A DNA stretch of 55,752 nt from contig JBMFOH010000010.1 in NCBI GenBank assembly GCA_049969715.1, positions 1-55,752 of the forward strand. The letters run 5' to 3'. The stretch comes from JBMFOH01 sp049969715 [NCBI: bacterium]. GTDB taxonomy: Bacteria > DUMJ01. The notes beneath the pieces were generated by a model. That model did no database searches and was not told where the DNA came from. It saw only the letters and a program-made list of their open reading frames with translations. Positions 47,160 to 55,456 of this stretch are shown in pieces (the first letter of the stretch is position 1; each line of letters starts with the position of its first letter). The translations under genes and the position numbers were made by a program.

Positions 47160-47279
47160 TTATGCGGCTGAGAATGTAGCACCACAGTTTTTACACTCCC
47201 ATTTGGAAGGGTCTCCCTTTTTAGGAAGAATCTTCGTACTGCCGCACTTTGGGCATCTTGCTGGTGCTTTCTTACCCAT
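47160..47279 (-). CDS. 39-residue zinc ribbon protein
   Basis: A short protein, MGKKAPARCPKCGSTKILP at its start, ending CKNCGATFSAA. Two CxxC knuckles (CPKC, CKNC) spaced by about 18 residues make one zinc ribbon, basic at the N-terminus. Its ATG overlaps the rpe stop (ATGGGTAA), an AAGG/GGTGA ribosome-binding region precedes it, and the terminator follows directly. Nucleic-acid or ribosome binding would fit the fold, but no specific function is known. Confidence 0.8.
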   Translation of the reverse strand: MGKKAPARCPKCGSTKILPKKGDPSKWECKNCGATFSAA

Positions 47280-47976
47280 AACCTTCACCTGCCTTCTCTA
47301 AAGATATATTCCCCCTACTATGACCTTCTACGATATTCTTTATATCCATCAAGGTCCTTTCCCTATTATTATTGTTGGTAATGGCAGAACCAATCACTAA
47401 CATATTAACTCCATATTCTAGTAAATTCTTTATGTTTCCATTGTTTATTCCACCATCTACCTCTATAATAGGATTAGCCTTTACTGTTTTGCATAGGTCC
47501 TTCAAATCTATTAGCCTTTTAAATGTGTTAGGGATAAATTCCTGCCCACCAAAGCCTGGATTTACACTCATAACAAGTACTAGGTCTACATCTGTAATTA
47601 TATCTTCTAAAAGGGTTATTGGTGTACCGGGATTTATTGCTACTCCAGCCTTACATCCGAAAGATCTTATGTAAGAGACTAGCCTATGGATATGATAGGT
47701 TGCTTCTATATGGACAGTAATGATATCCGCTCCAGCATTACTAAATAGCTCGATAAATCTCTCTGGCTCTTCTACCATAAGATGCGTATCTAACAAGAAA
47801 CCACCAAATTTTTTCAGAGAACTGACAAATTGAGGGCCAAAGCTCAGATTCGGTACAAAATGTCCATCCATTACATCTATGTGGAGCCAGCTGATTCCAG
47901 AACTCTTAAAATCCAAGAGGATCTCTTTCATATCAACTATATCCGCAGAGAGAAGAGAAGGGACTATCTCTGCCAT
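47272..47976 (-). CDS. rpe: ribulose-phosphate 3-epimerase
   Basis: It interconverts ribulose-5- and xylulose-5-phosphate in the pentose phosphate pathway. The 234-residue barrel has PSLLSADI, HIDVMDGHFVPNLSFGP and MSVNPGFGGQEFI with the metal ligands His, Asp and His. It overlaps murI by 13 bp and the zinc ribbon gene by 8 bp. Confidence 0.96.
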   Translation of the reverse strand: MAEIVPSLLSADIVDMKEILLDFKSSGISWLHIDVMDGHFVPNLSFGPQFVSSLKKFGGFLLDTHLMVEEPERFIELFSNAGADIITVHIEATYHIHRLVSYIRSFGCKAGVAINPGTPITLLEDIITDVDLVLVMSVNPGFGGQEFIPNTFKRLIDLKDLCKTVKANPIIEVDGGINNGNIKNLLEYGVNMLVIGSAITNNNNRERTLMDIKNIVEGHSRGNISLEKAGEGYG

Positions 47977-48782
47977 AACCTTATCTCTCCTTCTTCTCTA
48001 AGTGATATATGTCTTACCTTTAGAGGGATATCCAAAAATATACCAGCCTTTTCTTTGAAATCATAGACATCTCCGGTAGTATATACCTCTATAATACCTC
48101 TTCCTCCTCCTAATATATTCATTTCTCCTAGTTTTTTCTTCAATCTTTCCACCGCAGGTATCGCCGGATCAACTATCCTTATATCTTTTCCTAATAGCAT
48201 ACTACTAATCTCTTTCAAATACAAGGGATAATGACTACAGCCTAATATAAGAGTATCTACAGATACCTCAATAAGAGGTCTAAGATACACAGAAAAGGCT
48301 TTTATTAATACATCCTTCCTAACCCTATTCTCTATAAAAGGCACTAATAAGGGGGCAGATCTCTCTATTACCTGAATATTTGGGTTATATCGTCTGATGG
48401 TAAGAGTATAGGCAAGAGAAGATGCAGTTGCTCTAGTCGCTATCACTCCTACTCTTCTGATACTATGAATTTTTGATATTTCCTCAGCAGTAGGCTCTAT
48501 AAGACCGATCATAGGGGTAGAAATGATATTTTCTATATATTTTAAGGCTAGTGCCGAACTTGTATTACAGGCTACTAGTATTGCCTTTACCTGATGTCTT
48601 TCCAAAAAAGAGACAATCTGCCTCATATAATCTACAATCTCTGTAACAGACCTATTTCCATATGGCATATGAATAGTATCTGCCACATAAATAACATCCT
48701 CATAAGGAAGTATCCTCCTCAACTCCTTCAGAACAGTGAGTCCTCCTAAACCAGAATCAAAGATCCCTATCTTATTACTCAT
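47964..48782 (-). CDS. murI: glutamate racemase
   Basis: It makes D-glutamate for peptidoglycan. The 272-residue protein has GIFDSGLGGLTVLKEL and the two catalytic cysteines in LVACNTSSA and LGCSHYPLY. It overlaps the amidase gene by 4 bp, so two cell-wall genes are coupled. Confidence 0.96.
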   Translation of the reverse strand: MSNKIGIFDSGLGGLTVLKELRRILPYEDVIYVADTIHMPYGNRSVTEIVDYMRQIVSFLERHQVKAILVACNTSSALALKYIENIISTPMIGLIEPTAEEISKIHSIRRVGVIATRATASSLAYTLTIRRYNPNIQVIERSAPLLVPFIENRVRKDVLIKAFSVYLRPLIEVSVDTLILGCSHYPLYLKEISSMLLGKDIRIVDPAIPAVERLKKKLGEMNILGGGRGIIEVYTTGDVYDFKEKAGIFLDIPLKVRHISLREEGEIRLWQR

Positions 48783-50086
48783 TGTTTCCCCTCTAGAAAA
48801 GCTATTATCCCTGACACTATCCCACCTGCAATCTTCCTTCTAAAAAGAGAGTCCATTAGAAATTTTTCCTCAGTGGGATTAGAAATGAAAAGTGCTTCTA
48901 CCAGTATTGCTGGGATATTTACATTCTTTATTATAAAAAAATCTCCCTTCTTCACCCCTCTATTATACCTTCCAGTAGCATTAGAGAGACTATTACATAC
49001 CGATTCAGCGAAAGGCTTGTCTTCATCCCTACAATAGAATACCTCTATCCCTCCAGGTATAGGAGAGTTTGCAGAGTTACAGTGGACACTTACTAATATG
49101 GCTTTCCTATTGCCATTTATAAGTACCACCCTTGCCTCTAATTCTTCTCTAGCACTATTCCCATTGGGTGCTACAGAACTATCTGTACTCCTAGTTAGGA
49201 TTACCTGATAGCCATTTGATTCTAATAACCCCTTCATATATAAAGCTACATCAAGGGTAACATCCTTCTCCTTTAATCCACTTGGTCCTATCGCTCCCGG
49301 GTCCTTCCCTCCATGGCCTGGGTCTATAATGATAATGGGCTTTAAAACAGGAGGGGTTAAAGAGGACATTGGAAAGGAAAGTGAAATCACTCCGGGAACA
49401 GCTATCTCTTCTAAGCTCCACGATAAGGTATTATCACTACTTATTACTACTCTTACAGTTGGAGGATATATACTGAATTGACTTACCTTCACCTCGGTTA
49501 TAGGAGGAGATACCTGAATACTGTAGGTATCGTTCATAAGGGTGGTATTAGGAATATCTATTACTATTCTATTAGGATTAACTAGAGAGAAAACTTCAGG
49601 CAATAATACCTTCTTGCTCCCAGTTATAATATTAAGAAACCCCTTGTTACCAGCTGAAACATCTATCGAGACCTTCTTTAGTCTGGGGGGAAAGGAGACG
49701 GTAATACCTGAACTATCCTTTACTATGTCTTTATATCTTATAGGACCTGATAGGTCAAATACGACCCTTAGCTTTTTTTCGTCCTGTCTTGCTAATCTTA
49801 TCTTCTCTATTCCATCATTTTCTACTGGGATCTCAGAATCTAGCATTTTTGACTCCACAGGAGAGATATCTATAAAAAATCTGTATGGAGATTGAAGATA
49901 GGCATAGGAAAAGTCAAATCCACCGGTTATATCAATTTTAAAGATATCTTCATCGTCACCCTGGGTCCAGGAGATATTTGTTAGCGAAGAGATGAAACTA
50001 GAAGAGGTTTCTTCTCCAAAGATAGAAGAAACCAGTGGGAAAAGGATAAAAAAGTTTATAATAAAAACATATACCAATCTTTTCAT
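48779..50086 (-). CDS. N-acetylmuramoyl-L-alanine amidase with AMIN domains
   Basis: An exported peptidoglycan hydrolase of 435 residues. It has a signal peptide (about 1-24), two AMIN-like beta domains (about 35-130 and 135-235) that target the wall, and an Amidase_3 domain from 248. Zinc and catalytic residues are visible: His in IDPGHGGKDPGA, Glu in LKEKDVTLD, His in VSVHCNS and Glu in LVEALFISN. AMIN domains are most common in bacteria with an outer membrane. Its ATG lies only 7 nt after the CCA of tmRNA and has no Shine-Dalgarno site. Confidence 0.94.
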   Translation of the reverse strand: MKRLVYVFIINFFILFPLVSSIFGEETSSSFISSLTNISWTQGDDEDIFKIDITGGFDFSYAYLQSPYRFFIDISPVESKMLDSEIPVENDGIEKIRLARQDEKKLRVVFDLSGPIRYKDIVKDSSGITVSFPPRLKKVSIDVSAGNKGFLNIITGSKKVLLPEVFSLVNPNRIVIDIPNTTLMNDTYSIQVSPPITEVKVSQFSIYPPTVRVVISSDNTLSWSLEEIAVPGVISLSFPMSSLTPPVLKPIIIIDPGHGGKDPGAIGPSGLKEKDVTLDVALYMKGLLESNGYQVILTRSTDSSVAPNGNSAREELEARVVLINGNRKAILVSVHCNSANSPIPGGIEVFYCRDEDKPFAESVCNSLSNATGRYNRGVKKGDFFIIKNVNIPAILVEALFISNPTEEKFLMDSLFRRKIAGGIVSGIIAFLEGKQ

Positions 50087-50093
50087 TATTAAA

Positions 50094-50447
50094 TGGTGGA
50101 GGCGGCGGGAATCGAACCCGCGTCCGAGAATAGGCCGCCAAAAGGCCTCTACAGGATTAGTCTCTGTTTAAATGTCCCCTCATAGTCCCCCAGAGACAGG
50201 GCTATAAGGGCAAGCCCAAAAAAAGGTTCCCTTCTCTCTCCTTGAGCAAGGAGGAAGAAGGTAATCCTGCAATGGTCACACCATTTCCTGTCTTGCAGGC
50301 TCAGACAGGAATGACGGCAGCCTAATTAATTAGGCTGCTAAAGCCAACTGATTGTCGGCGAGTTTTTTCTGCCGCATTTTTACGAGCCTACGGCGACTCG
50401 TCCTGCTCCTTTTGACCTCCATATCCCCGTCGAATCCTTACGCCCCC
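50094..50447 (-). ncRNA. ssrA: tmRNA (transfer-messenger RNA)
   Basis: It rescues stalled ribosomes and tags the nascent protein. The 5' end GGGGGCG pairs with CGCCTCC next to the encoded CCA, a T-loop GGTTCGATTCC is near the 3' end, and GGATTCGACGGGG is the conserved 5' tRNA-like part. After CTCGTAAAAATGCGGCAG the resume codon GCC begins the tag ADNQLALAA, followed by TAA (50359-50330). The tag end sits in a perfect hairpin (GCAGCCTAAT and its complement). Length is 354 nt. Its first 10 nt contain the last codons and stop of smpB. Confidence 0.97.
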
Positions 50448-50902
50448 TTATATTCTTTTAATGTCCTTTCTAACTCTCTAACTCTATCCTTCTCTATTAG
50501 AAGCTTCTTCTTGTCGTAAAGCTTCCGCCCCTTTGCAAGGGCAATCTCTAATTTGGCGTTTCCTCTTTTAAAATACACCTTTAGAGGTATTACGGTATAC
50601 CCTCTCAATAAACTCTTACTGGCTAGATACTCTATCTCGTCCTTATGGAGGAGAAGCTTCCTTGTTCTATCAGGGTCCACATTGTACCTTCCGCCCTCCT
50701 TATAGGGAGATATATGCATATTTATAATCCAAGCCTCACCATCTTTTAGCTGGATATAACTATCCTTTAGATTACAGCTTCCTCTTCTTAAACTCTTCAC
50801 CTCTGTCCCCGATAGAACAATACCTGCCTCTAACGTCTCTTCTATATCAAAGTCATGATAAGCCTTTCTATTTACGGTTACAGTCTTTTCCTCTTCAGTC
50901 AA
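50438..50902 (-). CDS. smpB: SsrA-binding protein SmpB
   Basis: A 154-residue partner that brings tmRNA to stalled ribosomes. The OB-fold core has GTEVKSLRRGSCNLKDSYIQ and ALAKGRKLYDKKKLLIEKD. Its stop TAA (50440-50438) is positions 8-10 of tmRNA, so the two overlap by 10 nt. A tmRNA cut from the common transcript would remove the smpB stop codon, making one RNA molecule unable to serve both purposes. It starts directly after rpmE. Confidence 0.97.
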   Translation of the reverse strand: MTEEEKTVTVNRKAYHDFDIEETLEAGIVLSGTEVKSLRRGSCNLKDSYIQLKDGEAWIINMHISPYKEGGRYNVDPDRTRKLLLHKDEIEYLASKSLLRGYTVIPLKVYFKRGNAKLEIALAKGRKLYDKKKLLIEKDRVRELERTLKEYKGA

Positions 50903-51112
50903 CTACTTCTCACCGATATTAAACTTCCTCTTAAACTTCTCTACCCTTCCTTCTGTATCTACTATCTTCTGCTGTCCGGTAAAAAGGGGATGACACTTCG
51001 AACAGGACTCTACCCTGAGCTCTTTCTTGGTAGAACCTGTTACAAAAGTATTCCCACATGCACAGATCACTATTGCATCAGTATAATATGTAGGATGTAT
51101 ATTTTCTTTCAT
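50903..51112 (-). CDS. rpmE: 50S ribosomal protein L31, zinc type
   Basis: A 69-residue ribosomal protein with the four zinc cysteines Cys17, Cys19, Cys37 and Cys40 (CACG, CSKC), the C+ form, and the L31 signature [15 protein letters not shown] precedes the ATG. It is the first gene of the minus-strand operon rpmE-smpB-ssrA-amidase-murI-rpe. Confidence 0.97.
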   Translation of the reverse strand: MKENIHPTYYTDAIVICACGNTFVTGSTKKELRVESCSKCHPLFTGQQKIVDTEGRVEKFKRKFNIGEK

Positions 51113-51152
51113 GGCTCCTCCTTAATTGCGTCTTCTAATATTTCTTTAAAAT

Positions 51153-51158
51153 ATTATA
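51153..51158 (-). promoter_or_regulatory. extended -10 promoter of rpmE-smpB-ssrA
   Basis: Minus strand TGGTATAAT is an extended -10 element; TATAAT lies at 51153-51158. The -35 region (ATGCAA, 17 bp away) is poor. Start is expected near 51146, giving a leader of about 34 nt. Confidence 0.6.
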
Positions 51159-51175
51159 CCATACTATTACAACAT

Positions 51176-51205
51176 TTGCATTTTTTATCCCTTTTGTGAT
51201 ATCTT
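51176..51205 (+). promoter_or_regulatory. possible promoter of tldD
   Basis: TTGCAT (51176-51181), 18 bp, TATCTT (51200-51205) preceded by TG. Divergent from the rpmE promoter. Moderately weak match. Confidence 0.45.
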
Positions 51206-51237
51206 AATAGTAAATCCAATTTAAAAGGGGATGAAGG

Positions 51238-52677
51238 ATGAAAGATATAGCCTATGAGGCTTTAGACATAGCCTTAGATGAAGGAGCCAATTTCTGTGAA
51301 GTAAGGGTGGTAAGGGGGAGGCATCAGTCTATAGAGGTAAAGAATGAACTAGTGGAATCCATCAGTGATGACTTCAGCTATGGTATAGGAGTTAGGGTGT
51401 TAGTAAATGGTAGTTGGGGGTTTTCTGCTACATCCCTTTTAGAAAGAGATAAAGTAATAGAGACAGCAAAAAAAGCAGTAGAGATAGCTAAGGCTAGTAG
51501 TTTGGCTAAAACCTATAATGTAGTACTTTCGCCGGCTCCGAGAATAACCGCAGAGTGGTATAACAATGTTAAAATAGATCCATTTGATGTCCTTTTAAAT
51601 GATAAGGTAAGTCTCCTTTTAGAGGCTACTAGGATTATGTCTAAGGTCAAAGATGTAAGAGTAGCTCAAGGGAATATGGATTTTTGGAAGACAGAGAAGC
51701 TCTTTATAAATAGCGAAGGTTCAGAGATCCTACAGAACATGATAGAGAGTGGTGGAGGAATAGAAGCATACGCTATAAGAGAAGGGGATGTCCAAAAGAG
51801 AAGTTATCCAAACTCTTTTGGTGGTCAATATGAAACTAGAGGATACGAACTGATAGAAAGTCTTAATCTTCTTGATTATGCAGAAAAGATTGCAGAAGAG
51901 GCATCTGCTCTTTTGGTTGCTCCGGAATGCCCCTCTTGTAAGACATACCTTATCTTGGATGGTTCTCAGATGGCATTACAGGTCCACGAATCGGTAGGGC
52001 ATCCTACTGAACTTGACAGGATTCTAGGGATGGAGGCAAGTTATGCAGGAACAAGTTTTATCTCTATAAATGATAGGGGTCGACTAAAGTATGGCTCGAA
52101 ACTTATGGATATAACTGCAGATGCCACATTAGAAGGAGGGCTTGGTTCCTTTGGTTATGATGACGAGGGTATCCCTAGCCAGAGGGTAGCCATAGTAAGA
52201 GAGGGAATCCTGGTAGGTTTTTTGACAAATAGAGAGACAGCATATATAATCGATGAACAGTCCAATGGAACTTGTAGAGCTGATGGATGGAGGAATATCC
52301 CCATCATAAGGATGACCAATATAAACCTTGAGCCAAAGGAAGGGACATTGGAGGATCTTATAAAAGATACCCAGAGTGGTATATTTATGAGTACAAATAA
52401 GAGTTGGTCTATAGATGATAAAAGATTAAACTTTCAGTTTGGACTTGAGATTGCATGGGAGATAAAGAATGGAAGATTAACAAGAATCCTCAAGAATCCA
52501 AACTATACTGGTATTACTCCTGATTTTTGGAGCTCTTTAGATGCCGTTTGTGGTCCTAGCGAGTGGAAGATTTGGGGGGTTCCAAACTGTGGAAAAGGAC
52601 AGCCTGGTCAGATAGCTCATGTTGGACACGGGACAAGTCCAGCTAGGTTTAGAAATGTACAGATCGGGGTGAGGTGA
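51238..52677 (+). CDS. tldD: metalloprotease TldD
   Basis: With TldE it forms a heterodimeric zinc protease that trims unfolded or modified peptides. The 479-residue protein has the HExxxH motif as His250-Glu251 and His255 (QVHESVGHPTELD), and a late cysteine in CGKGQPGQIAHVGHGTSP is a further metal ligand. The ATG follows AGGGGATGAAGG. TldE starts after a 1-bp gap. Confidence 0.95.
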   Translation: MKDIAYEALDIALDEGANFCEVRVVRGRHQSIEVKNELVESISDDFSYGIGVRVLVNGSWGFSATSLLERDKVIETAKKAVEIAKASSLAKTYNVVLSPAPRITAEWYNNVKIDPFDVLLNDKVSLLLEATRIMSKVKDVRVAQGNMDFWKTEKLFINSEGSEILQNMIESGGGIEAYAIREGDVQKRSYPNSFGGQYETRGYELIESLNLLDYAEKIAEEASALLVAPECPSCKTYLILDGSQMALQVHESVGHPTELDRILGMEASYAGTSFISINDRGRLKYGSKLMDITADATLEGGLGSFGYDDEGIPSQRVAIVREGILVGFLTNRETAYIIDEQSNGTCRADGWRNIPIIRMTNINLEPKEGTLEDLIKDTQSGIFMSTNKSWSIDDKRLNFQFGLEIAWEIKNGRLTRILKNPNYTGITPDFWSSLDAVCGPSEWKIWGVPNCGKGQPGQIAHVGHGTSPARFRNVQIGVR

Positions 52678-52678
52678 T

Positions 52679-53986
52679 ATGTACAGGGAGATATTGGAAG
52701 ATATTATAAAGAGGTCCAAAGGAACAGATACTGAATGTCTCCTTATAGCAAATAACAGAGTACTTACTAGATTTTCAAATTCTACTATACATCAGAATAC
52801 TAGTCTAGATGATATAACCCTATCCATAAGGGTAGCGATAGGTAATAGGATAGGTAAGGTAACTATAAATCAGCTTAAAGATGATATGATAGATACTGCA
52901 CTAGAGAAGGCGCTAGAGTTGGCAAAGATGACTCCTCCAGATCCAGAATATAGTGGACTCCCTAATCCGAGTCCAATATTATACAGAGAAATTTCTCCCA
53001 TTATGGCTAGCCCTAAAGAACTAGCTGAAAAGGTAATTGAATTCATAAAAGCAACAAGGGGATTAAGTTCTTCAGGAGCCCTAGAGGTAAATAATATTAC
53101 CTTATCAGTAGTGAATTCAAATGGTATAAGTTTAGAGAGTACACTCTCTTACGTATCTTTAGAGGCAGTAGTAGAGAACGAGGAGTCCAGTGGTTATACC
53201 TACATAATGGAAAAGGACATAAATGATGTGGACTTTGTGCTTCTAAGTGAGATAGCTTCTGACAAAGCTAGAAGAGGGAAAAATCCTGTAGAAATTCCTC
53301 CTGGAGAATATACAGTGATATTGGAGCCCCAGGCTACTGGAACAATCATTTCCTTTCTTGGGATGATGGGCTTTGGAGCAAAACAGTACCAAGAGGGAAG
53401 GAGTTTTCTTGTAGGAAAACTTGGACAAAAGATAACGTCTGAGAAAATTTCTATATGGGATTATCCTTCTCATCCTAAGTCTATAGGTTTCCCTTTTGAT
53501 TTTGAAGGTTGCCAAAGGAAGGATGTAGTCCTTATTGATAAAGGGGTAGCTAAAAATTTGGTATATGACACAAAGACAGCCAACAAAGAGAATAAAATAT
53601 CAACTGGTAATGGTTTGCCTCAACCTAATAGTTCTGGACCATTACCTTTTAATATTACGTTATTGCCAGGAGAAACTACTTTAGAAGAGATGATCTCATC
53701 TACAGAAAAAGGGATACTTGTTACTAGATTCCATTATACAAATATAGTAGACTCAGTACAGACTATAATTACAGGAATGACAAGGGATGGGACCTTCCTT
53801 ATAGAAGAAGGGAAAATTGCTGAACCTATCAAAAATATGAGATTTACCCAAAGTATAATAAATGCTCTCAGTTCTGTGGAGATGATAGGGAATAAGCTTT
53901 ATATTGCTGGAGAGTCCTTTATTGGTTCAACCCTTGTCCCAGCATTAAAAATAGGTAGATTCCATTTTACGGGAGTGACTAGATAG
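52679..53986 (+). CDS. tldE: TldE/PmbA subunit
   Basis: A 435-residue partner of TldD. It has the PmbA/TldE fold and sequences such as LVYDTKTANKENKISTGNG and LKIGRFHFTGVTR at the end, and lacks the HExxxH motif as expected. GAGGTGAT precedes the ATG. Its stop overlaps the GTG of the ATPase gene. Confidence 0.94.
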   Translation: MYREILEDIIKRSKGTDTECLLIANNRVLTRFSNSTIHQNTSLDDITLSIRVAIGNRIGKVTINQLKDDMIDTALEKALELAKMTPPDPEYSGLPNPSPILYREISPIMASPKELAEKVIEFIKATRGLSSSGALEVNNITLSVVNSNGISLESTLSYVSLEAVVENEESSGYTYIMEKDINDVDFVLLSEIASDKARRGKNPVEIPPGEYTVILEPQATGTIISFLGMMGFGAKQYQEGRSFLVGKLGQKITSEKISIWDYPSHPKSIGFPFDFEGCQRKDVVLIDKGVAKNLVYDTKTANKENKISTGNGLPQPNSSGPLPFNITLLPGETTLEEMISSTEKGILVTRFHYTNIVDSVQTIITGMTRDGTFLIEEGKIAEPIKNMRFTQSIINALSSVEMIGNKLYIAGESFIGSTLVPALKIGRFHFTGVTR

Positions 53987-54684
53987 TGTTAAAGATTGAA
54001 GAGATAGATGTGTATTATGGGGTTATAAGGGCTTTAAAGGAGGTTTCTTTAGAGGTAAATGATGGGGAGATTGTAACACTCATAGGGGCAAATGGGGCAG
54101 GTAAGACTACCACCTTAAAAACAATCTCTGGAGTAATAAGACCTAGGAAGGGGAGGGTCTTGCTCGATAGTAAGGACCTTACTAAGATGGCTCCTCACGA
54201 GATTGCTAATCTCGGTATCCTTCAAGTGCCGGAGGGGAGAAGGATATTTGGTAATCTCACAGTTATGGAGAATCTTCTTATGGGAGCATACCGTAGAAAG
54301 GATGATATTTCAGATGATTTAGAATGGGTGTTTAACCTATTCCCTAGATTAAAGGAACGACAGAAGCAGAATGCAGGAACCCTAAGTGGTGGAGAACAGC
54401 AGATGTTAGCTATTTCTCGAGCCCTTATGAGTAAGCCAAGGCTAATGCTTTTAGATGAGCCTTCATTAGGTTTAGCCCCTTTATTAGTTTTTAATATATT
54501 CGAGACTATAAAAGAGATAAATAGACAGGGGGTAACGATACTTCTTGTAGAACAAAATGCGTATATGGCACTTCAGATAGCTCATAGAGCTTATGTTTTA
54601 GAAACTGGCAAGGTAGTATTAGAAGGAACAGGAAAAGAATTACTCAATAATGAGATGGTAAGAAAAGCTTATTTAGGAGGTTGA
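53986..54684 (+). CDS. orphan LivF-type ABC transporter ATPase
   Basis: A 232-residue ATPase with Walker [11 protein letters not shown], signature [15 protein letters not shown], Walker [14 protein letters not shown] and the LivF-specific [20 protein letters not shown]. LivF normally works with LivG, LivH, LivM and a binding protein to import branched-chain amino acids or amides. None of these is in the window. It starts with GTG one base inside the tldE stop and is followed by fsa after 1 bp. Confidence 0.9.
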   Translation: MLKIEEIDVYYGVIRALKEVSLEVNDGEIVTLIGANGAGKTTTLKTISGVIRPRKGRVLLDSKDLTKMAPHEIANLGILQVPEGRRIFGNLTVMENLLMGAYRRKDDISDDLEWVFNLFPRLKERQKQNAGTLSGGEQQMLAISRALMSKPRLMLLDEPSLGLAPLLVFNIFETIKEINRQGVTILLVEQNAYMALQIAHRAYVLETGKVVLEGTGKELLNNEMVRKAYLGG

Positions 54685-54685
54685 T

Positions 54686-55339
54686 ATGAAATTTTTTGCT
54701 GATACAGCGAATATTGAAGAGATAAAACAGATTAAAAAGTGGGGATTACTAGATGGGGTGACAACAAACCCTACCATCGTTTCTAGGGAGAATAAACCAT
54801 TTAAAGAGGTAGTGGCAGAGATACTCCAGGTAGTAGAGGGACCAGTTAATCTAGAGGTAATAAGTACAGAAGCTGAAGGGATGGTTAGAGAGGCACTAAA
54901 ACTTGCAAGTCTTGCCCCCAATGTAGTAGTAAAGATACCTATGACCACAGAGGGAATTATGGCTGTAAAGGAGCTTTCTAGTAGGGGAGTAAAAACGAAT
55001 GTTACTCTTACATTTTCCTCTACTCAAGCCCTTATTGCAGCGAAGGCTGGAGCAAGCTATGTAAGTCCTTTTATTGGAAGGTGGGATGATATATCCTTGG
55101 AAGGAATGCAGGTAGTAGAAGAGATCCTAACTATATTTGATAACTATGGCTATAAAACAGAGATAATAGTGGCAAGTGTAAGGCATCCTATACATATCTT
55201 ACAGGCAGCAAGATTAGGTGCACATATTGTTACTGCGCCTTTTAAAGTCTTTGAGCAGTTATTCCATCATCCTCTTACCGATATAGGGCTTAAGAGATTC
55301 TTAGAAGACTGGAAAAAGGTTCCGAATCCAGAGTTTTAG
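54686..55339 (+). CDS. fructose-6-phosphate aldolase/transaldolase (TalC type)
   Basis: A 217-residue small class I aldolase of the TAL3B/FSA family. It has the start [13 protein letters not shown], the TNPTI motif, the Schiff-base lysine in VVVKIPMT and SPFIGRWDD. It acts either as transaldolase in the pentose phosphate pathway or as fructose-6-phosphate aldolase. With rpe it supplies pentose phosphate chemistry. It ends the operon before a strong terminator. Confidence 0.95.
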   Translation: MKFFADTANIEEIKQIKKWGLLDGVTTNPTIVSRENKPFKEVVAEILQVVEGPVNLEVISTEAEGMVREALKLASLAPNVVVKIPMTTEGIMAVKELSSRGVKTNVTLTFSSTQALIAAKAGASYVSPFIGRWDDISLEGMQVVEEILTIFDNYGYKTEIIVASVRHPIHILQAARLGAHIVTAPFKVFEQLFHHPLTDIGLKRFLEDWKKVPNPEF

Positions 55340-55344
55340 TAGAT

Positions 55345-55382
55345 ATCTAAGGCAGGCAAGATGCCTGCCTTAGATTCTTTTA
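55345..55382 (+). terminator. intrinsic terminator of the tldD-talC operon
   Basis: ATCTAAGGCAGGCA (55345-55358), loop AGA, TGCCTGCCTTAGAT (55362-55375), then TCTTTTAT. A perfect 14-bp stem. Confidence 0.92.
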
Positions 55383-55391
55383 TAACCGTCT

Positions 55392-55420
55392 TTGACTTCA
55401 CAAAGAGGATATGGTAAAAT
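55392..55420 (+). promoter_or_regulatory. promoter of the bacterioferritin gene
   Basis: TTGACT (55392-55397), 17 bp, TAAAAT (55415-55420) with an extended TG motif. Start near 55427, leader about 30 nt. Confidence 0.75.
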
Positions 55421-55456
55421 TAGTTTATAAAGATTTTTAGATAGGAGGTGTTTTTG

